A stretch of 64,000 bases of DNA, from assembly GCF_006438725.1 (NCBI RefSeq), contig NZ_RCZD01000001.1, positions 679,089 through 743,088 of the forward strand, given 5' to 3'. The position numbers were made by a program, and so were the translations under genes. The notes beneath the pieces are model-generated. The model saw nothing but the letters and a program-made list of their open reading frames with translations, did no database searches and had not been told where the DNA came from. Shown here piece after piece: positions 60,929-64,000 of the stretch (positions are counted from its first letter, which is position 1; every line of letters begins with the position of its first letter). The stretch comes from Ewingella americana. GTDB lineage: Bacteria; Pseudomonadota; Gammaproteobacteria; Enterobacterales; Enterobacteriaceae.

Positions 60929-62029
60929 ATGAAACATAAGATTCTGGCATTATTAATTCCTGGTTTATTGATTGCGTCCGGGGCTCACTCAGCAGAAATT
61001 TATAATAAAGACGGCAACAAACTGGATCTGTACGGTAAAGTCAAAGCAGAGCATTATTTCTCTGATGACAACAGCAAAGACGGTGACCAGACTTATGTTC
61101 GTATGGGTTTCAAAGGACAGACACAAATTAACGACATCCTCACCGGCTATGGCCAGTGGGAATATCAGGTAGCTGCTAACCATTCCGAATCACAAGGCAC
61201 TCAGGACACTAAAACCCGTCTTGGTTTCGCCGGTTTGAAAGTCGCCAACTACGGTTCATTCGATTACGGTCGTAACTACGGCGCACTGTATGACGTCGAA
61301 GCCTGGACCGATATGTTCCCAGAGTTCGGCGGCGACGGTTATACCAAAGCTGACCGCTTCATGACCGGGCGTGCCAACGGCCTGGCAACTTACCGTAACC
61401 GCGGCTTCTTCGGTCTGGTCGATGGCCTGAACGTTGCGTTGCAGTATCAGGGTAAAAACGAAAACGACAGCCGTACCTCCACCACGGCGAACGGCGACGG
61501 TTATGCGCTCTCTACCACTTATACCTTTGGTGACTCAGGTATCAGTGCCGGTGGTGCATACGCGTCTTCTGACCGTACTAATGGGCAGACAGCCTCACGC
61601 TTTGGTAAAGGTGATAAAGCTGACGCCTGGACCGGTGGTCTGAAATATGACAACCACGGTGTTTATTTAGCCGCTATGTATGCTGAAACCCGTAATATGA
61701 TCGGTATTTCCGTACCCGGCAGCCTGGCTGGAACAGCAGCATCTGTCAGCGGTTACGCAAATAAAACCCAGACATTTGAAACCGTTGCTCAATATCAGTT
61801 CGACTGGGGTCTTCGTCCGTCATTGGGTTATGTACAGACTAAAGCAAAAGATATTGAAGGCATTGGTGATGCTGACCTGACTAAATATGTCGACGTCGCT
61901 GCAACCTATTATTTCAATAAAAACATGTCTACCTTCGTTGATTATAAAATTAACCAACTGAGTGATAACAACACGCTGAAATTGAATAATGATGACACCG
62001 TGGCAGTCGGCCTGGTTTATCAGTTCTAA
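60929..62029 (+). CDS. General porin, OmpC/OmpF type
   Basis: This 366-residue outer membrane trimeric porin passes small hydrophilic solutes. A 21-residue signal peptide ([21 protein letters not shown]) precedes a mature start [17 protein letters not shown], the hallmark of enteric OmpC/OmpF/PhoE. The constriction loop L3 carries [19 protein letters not shown]. It ends in a beta-strand with terminal Phe (VAVGLVYQF). I cannot tell OmpC from OmpF-like paralogues by sequence alone. A terminator follows. Confidence 0.93.
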   Translation: MKHKILALLIPGLLIASGAHSAEIYNKDGNKLDLYGKVKAEHYFSDDNSKDGDQTYVRMGFKGQTQINDILTGYGQWEYQVAANHSESQGTQDTKTRLGFAGLKVANYGSFDYGRNYGALYDVEAWTDMFPEFGGDGYTKADRFMTGRANGLATYRNRGFFGLVDGLNVALQYQGKNENDSRTSTTANGDGYALSTTYTFGDSGISAGGAYASSDRTNGQTASRFGKGDKADAWTGGLKYDNHGVYLAAMYAETRNMIGISVPGSLAGTAASVSGYANKTQTFETVAQYQFDWGLRPSLGYVQTKAKDIEGIGDADLTKYVDVAATYYFNKNMSTFVDYKINQLSDNNTLKLNNDDTVAVGLVYQF

Positions 62030-62097
62030 GATTGACCCGTGTGACCTTCACAAGTCCACACACCACCCTCATTGATAAAATTTTACTCGCTTCACTA

Positions 62098-62127
62098 TTC
62101 GCCGGGCTCATCCCCCGGCTTTTTTAT
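62098..62127 (+). terminator. Terminator of the porin gene
   Basis: A GC stem (GCCGGG / CCCGGC) is followed by TTTTTTATT, 69 bases beyond the porin stop. Confidence 0.88.
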
Positions 62128-62224
62128 TGCCTGTGTCGCATGACCCGATCTTCACTCTTCACTAATCTCATGAATCTGCTAATGTTTTAAGGATTTTTCT
62201 TATAATGCATAAAGGTGATAGTGA

Positions 62225-63031
62225 ATGAACAAGATGACGCTTTGCGCCACCGGCGCGTTAGTGATGCTGGCCCTGACCGGCTGTGCGCAACAAAAAACGG
62301 ATGCCCAACAAAAGCTTAACGATCAATCTGTCATGGCGTTGAACTGGTTCCAGCAATCCGGAGAGTATCAGGCGCTGACCTATCAGGCATTCAATGCCGC
62401 CACGATGGCCTTTGATAATGCCAAACCTCTCGACGGCAAACCTAAAGCCGTGGTGGTCGATCTCGACGAAACGATGATCGACAACAGCGCCTACAGTGCA
62501 TGGCAGGTAAAAGCCAACAAACCGTTCGACAGCAAAACCTGGTCTGCATGGACCTCAGCCAAACAGGCGCTGGCGATTCCAGGTGCCGTGAATTTTGCGA
62601 ATTACGTGAATTCTCATGGCGGGACGATGTTCTACGTGTCGAACCGTAAAACCAGCGAATACGCCGCGACAATGGATAACCTAAACCGCCTCGGTTTTAC
62701 TGGCGTGAACGAAAAAACTTTGCTGCTCAGTAGCAATACGTCGAATAAACAGACGCGCTTCGACGCGATTAAAGCCGCTGGCTACAACATTGTTATCTAC
62801 GCCGGAGACAATCTGAATGATTTTGGCTCAGCCACTTATCATAAAGACAACACCCAGCGCCGCGCCTTTGTAAACCAGAACCACAGCCAGTTCGGCACGC
62901 AGTACATCGTATTGCCAAACCCACTGTACGGTGACTGGGAAAGTGGCCTCGCGGCAGAGTACAACAAGCTGACTCCAGAGCAGAAACTCAAGGTTCGCGA
63001 TACGAATTTGCGGGCGTGGAGTGGGAAGTAA
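62225..63031 (+). CDS. hel: Class C acid phosphatase lipoprotein, e(P4) type
   Basis: This 268-residue protein has a lipoprotein signal with lipobox LALTGC (Cys20), so it is anchored to a membrane, likely the outer. The HAD-type catalytic motif is VVVDLDETMIDNS (Asp79 nucleophile, Asp81 acid), with YVSNRKTSEY and the second metal motif YAGDNLNDFGS, the DDDD pattern of class C phosphatases. Haemophilus e(P4) is the best-known relative and dephosphorylates NMN and other nucleotides. The ATG at 62225 is used; an in-frame ATG at 62234 is possible. Repeat copy D begins about 40 bases after the stop. Confidence 0.92.
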   Translation: MNKMTLCATGALVMLALTGCAQQKTDAQQKLNDQSVMALNWFQQSGEYQALTYQAFNAATMAFDNAKPLDGKPKAVVVDLDETMIDNSAYSAWQVKANKPFDSKTWSAWTSAKQALAIPGAVNFANYVNSHGGTMFYVSNRKTSEYAATMDNLNRLGFTGVNEKTLLLSSNTSNKQTRFDAIKAAGYNIVIYAGDNLNDFGSATYHKDNTQRRAFVNQNHSQFGTQYIVLPNPLYGDWESGLAAEYNKLTPEQKLKVRDTNLRAWSGK

Positions 63032-63069
63032 GGCTTTAAGCGCTTTAAAAAGCTAAGCAAAGTTTTTTA

Positions 63070-63703
63070 AGGTCAAGGTCGTGGGCACCGGCCCACACCG
63101 GTTTTAAATTCAACCTCAAAATCAAGACCTTGGGTTGCCACCCAACCCTGCTTTTAAAGTCAAAACCGTGGGCTCGCCGCCCACACCGAAGACCTTGGGC
63201 TGCCGCCCAAACCGGCCTTGAGGGGCGCCTATCGCCGCGCCCCTCAAGACTCCCCGGCTCTTTAACTGCGCGCTATCGCTGAATCGGGATGGCCGTGTTT
63301 CAGTTACCATTGCAATAGCCGCAAAATCCCGCCGCGTTGCGGTTCCTTCACTTCAGGTTCGGACCAGCTCGCAATAAAACCGCTCGCCGTTTCTCACCGT
63401 TCGTTCAGCGGCATTTTTGAGTGCGGCCCACACTTTTTTAAAAAACAGGAACAGTTCTTGTTTTGAATTTAAACATGACTTAGGAAAGACAAAATGAGTT
63501 TGGTTTTGAATTTAAAGAAGCTTCGGCCGCGTTCAAAAATGTCACCGGCAAGTCGGTGGCGAGACAACATCTTTACCGTTGGCTCAAACCCGCAGCCGGG
63601 AAGCCCGAAGGGCTGACATTTTGCGGCTATAACAGGGGTATCTGAAACACGGCCATTGTGACCAGCGCAGCTGCTGTTTTTAAAAGAGCGCGGAGTCCAG
63701 AGG
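63070..63703. repeat. Long quasi-palindromic repeat, copy D, truncated on its right side by an IS
   Basis: It starts with four TGGGC-type hairpins in a row (63081-63096, 63130-63145, 63168-63184, 63195-63210), then hairpin H1 (63217-63248), box a (63289-63303), box b (ATAGCCGCAAAATCCC), and box c (63415-63430). After an AT-rich centre come c' (63525-63540), b' (TGACATTTTGCGGCTAT, near 63614) and a' (63642-63656). The right-hand hairpin H2 and TGGGC hairpins expected by comparison with A and C are absent, because an IS-like end begins at about 63704. Its arms are inverse to those of copy C and direct to those of copy A. Confidence 0.85.
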
Positions 63704-64000
63704 ATGAGGGATCCCCACAAATTACTCTTCTCACCAATGAGACACTGAGTCGTAGTTTTTTTGCCAGATATTGAAGGCGTTCAATATGTTGGCTGCTGTG
63801 ATTAAATCGGATTCATGGCGCAGCACGTTTCTTGCTAATGTCTGGAATGAAAGGACCCTGCGAGTCTTTATTGTATTTGCCTGGTATGAATGATGTTTCC
63901 CTGTCAGTTCAATAAGATATCCAATGAACCATGTCATGACTGACGCTATCATTGACAGGAGGCACAGGACATTCAGCCGGGCTATTCCTGTACTCCCGCT
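63704..64000 (-). mobile_element. IS4-family insertion sequence, end inside window (IS10-like terminus)
   Basis: The sequence ATGAGGGATCCCC at 63704 onward resembles the IS10 terminal repeat (CTGAGAGATCCCC, from memory), and the transposase C-terminus starts 27 bases inside it. The rest of the element is beyond the right edge, so its length, other end and target-site duplication cannot be seen. It interrupts repeat copy D. Confidence 0.65.
63731..64000 (-). CDS. IS4-family transposase, C-terminal part (5' end outside window)
   Basis: The minus-strand frame is open from the right edge to the TAA-type stop at 63731, about 89 residues. The visible part, RLNVLCLLSMIASVMTWF, then IGYLIELTGKHH and SYQANTIKTRRVLSF, has the pattern of the C-terminus of IS4-family DDE transposases (the QANT..RVLS block). 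The catalytic residues lie upstream and cannot be checked. It is not known if the gene is intact. Confidence 0.7.
   Translation of the reverse strand, partial: SGSTGIARLNVLCLLSMIASVMTWFIGYLIELTGKHHSYQANTIKTRRVLSFQTLARNVLRHESDLITAANILNAFNIWQKNYDSVSHW

Noticed and set aside
1..64000. CRISPR arrays, tRNA or rRNA genes, prophage or toxin-antitoxin genes
   Set aside because: No regularly spaced direct repeats, cloverleaf-type sequence, rRNA motifs, phage structural genes or small paired operons were seen. The repeats found are inverted and irregular, not CRISPR-like.

Overview
The window is chromosomal DNA of an enteric gammaproteobacterium. Protein sequences and gene order (nrdA-nrdB-yfaE; yfaY-yfaZ; menFDHBCE; nuoA-N with fused nuoCD; lrhA-alaA-yfbRSTUV-ackA-pta; yfcD-yfcG-yfcH) follow the Escherichia coli 50-52 min region closely, but gaps and insertions point away from Escherichia. 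I infer a Yersiniaceae-type genome (Rahnella, Ewingella or Serratia neighbourhood). The genus is a guess from general likeness, not from a search.

Layout. 1-3136: ribonucleotide reductase NrdA (3' part), NrdB and its ferredoxin YfaE. 3137-3753: a long quasi-palindromic non-coding repeat (copy A). 3754-7549: yfaY, yfaZ with a 124-bp palindromic element behind it, and a divergent catalase katA. 7625-14724: menaquinone operon menFDHBCE, tightly overlapped, convergent with katA. 14942-15879: elaB and a YcdZ-like membrane protein. 16088-31155: the thirteen-gene complex I operon nuoABCDEFGHIJKLMN, read leftward. 31877-39501: lrhA, alaA, yfbR, yfbS, hxpA, yfbU, yfbV. 40026-43563: ackA-pta. 43635-49219: a sugar island not found at this place in E. 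coli K-12. It has an ascorbate-type PTS (EIIA, EIIB, EIIC) followed by a transketolase split into two subunits, divergent from a LacI-type regulator. Between them lie three GATAGCGCTATC-like operators and a perfect CRP site. 49281-51994: yfcD, yfcG, yfcH. 52000-52260: a partial repeat (copy B). 52380-56566: rlmF, a flavin-reductase-like protein, an M3 peptidase and yjdM. 56683-57272: repeat copy C. 57293-63031: ybiB, dinG, a general porin and a class C acid phosphatase lipoprotein. 63070-63703: repeat copy D, cut at its right side by an IS4-family insertion sequence (IS10-like end) that runs off the window.

Most of the window is ordinary core metabolism: deoxynucleotide synthesis, menaquinone synthesis feeding anaerobic respiration, NADH:quinone oxidoreductase, and acetate overflow. 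The two parts most worth following up are the 600-650 bp repeat family, whose copies keep hairpins of different sequence at the same places and sit at breaks in E. coli-like gene order, and the PTS/split-transketolase locus, whose substrate cannot be read from sequence. I saw no tRNA, rRNA, CRISPR array or prophage. All calls were made by eye and from memory of the families; no database search was run.
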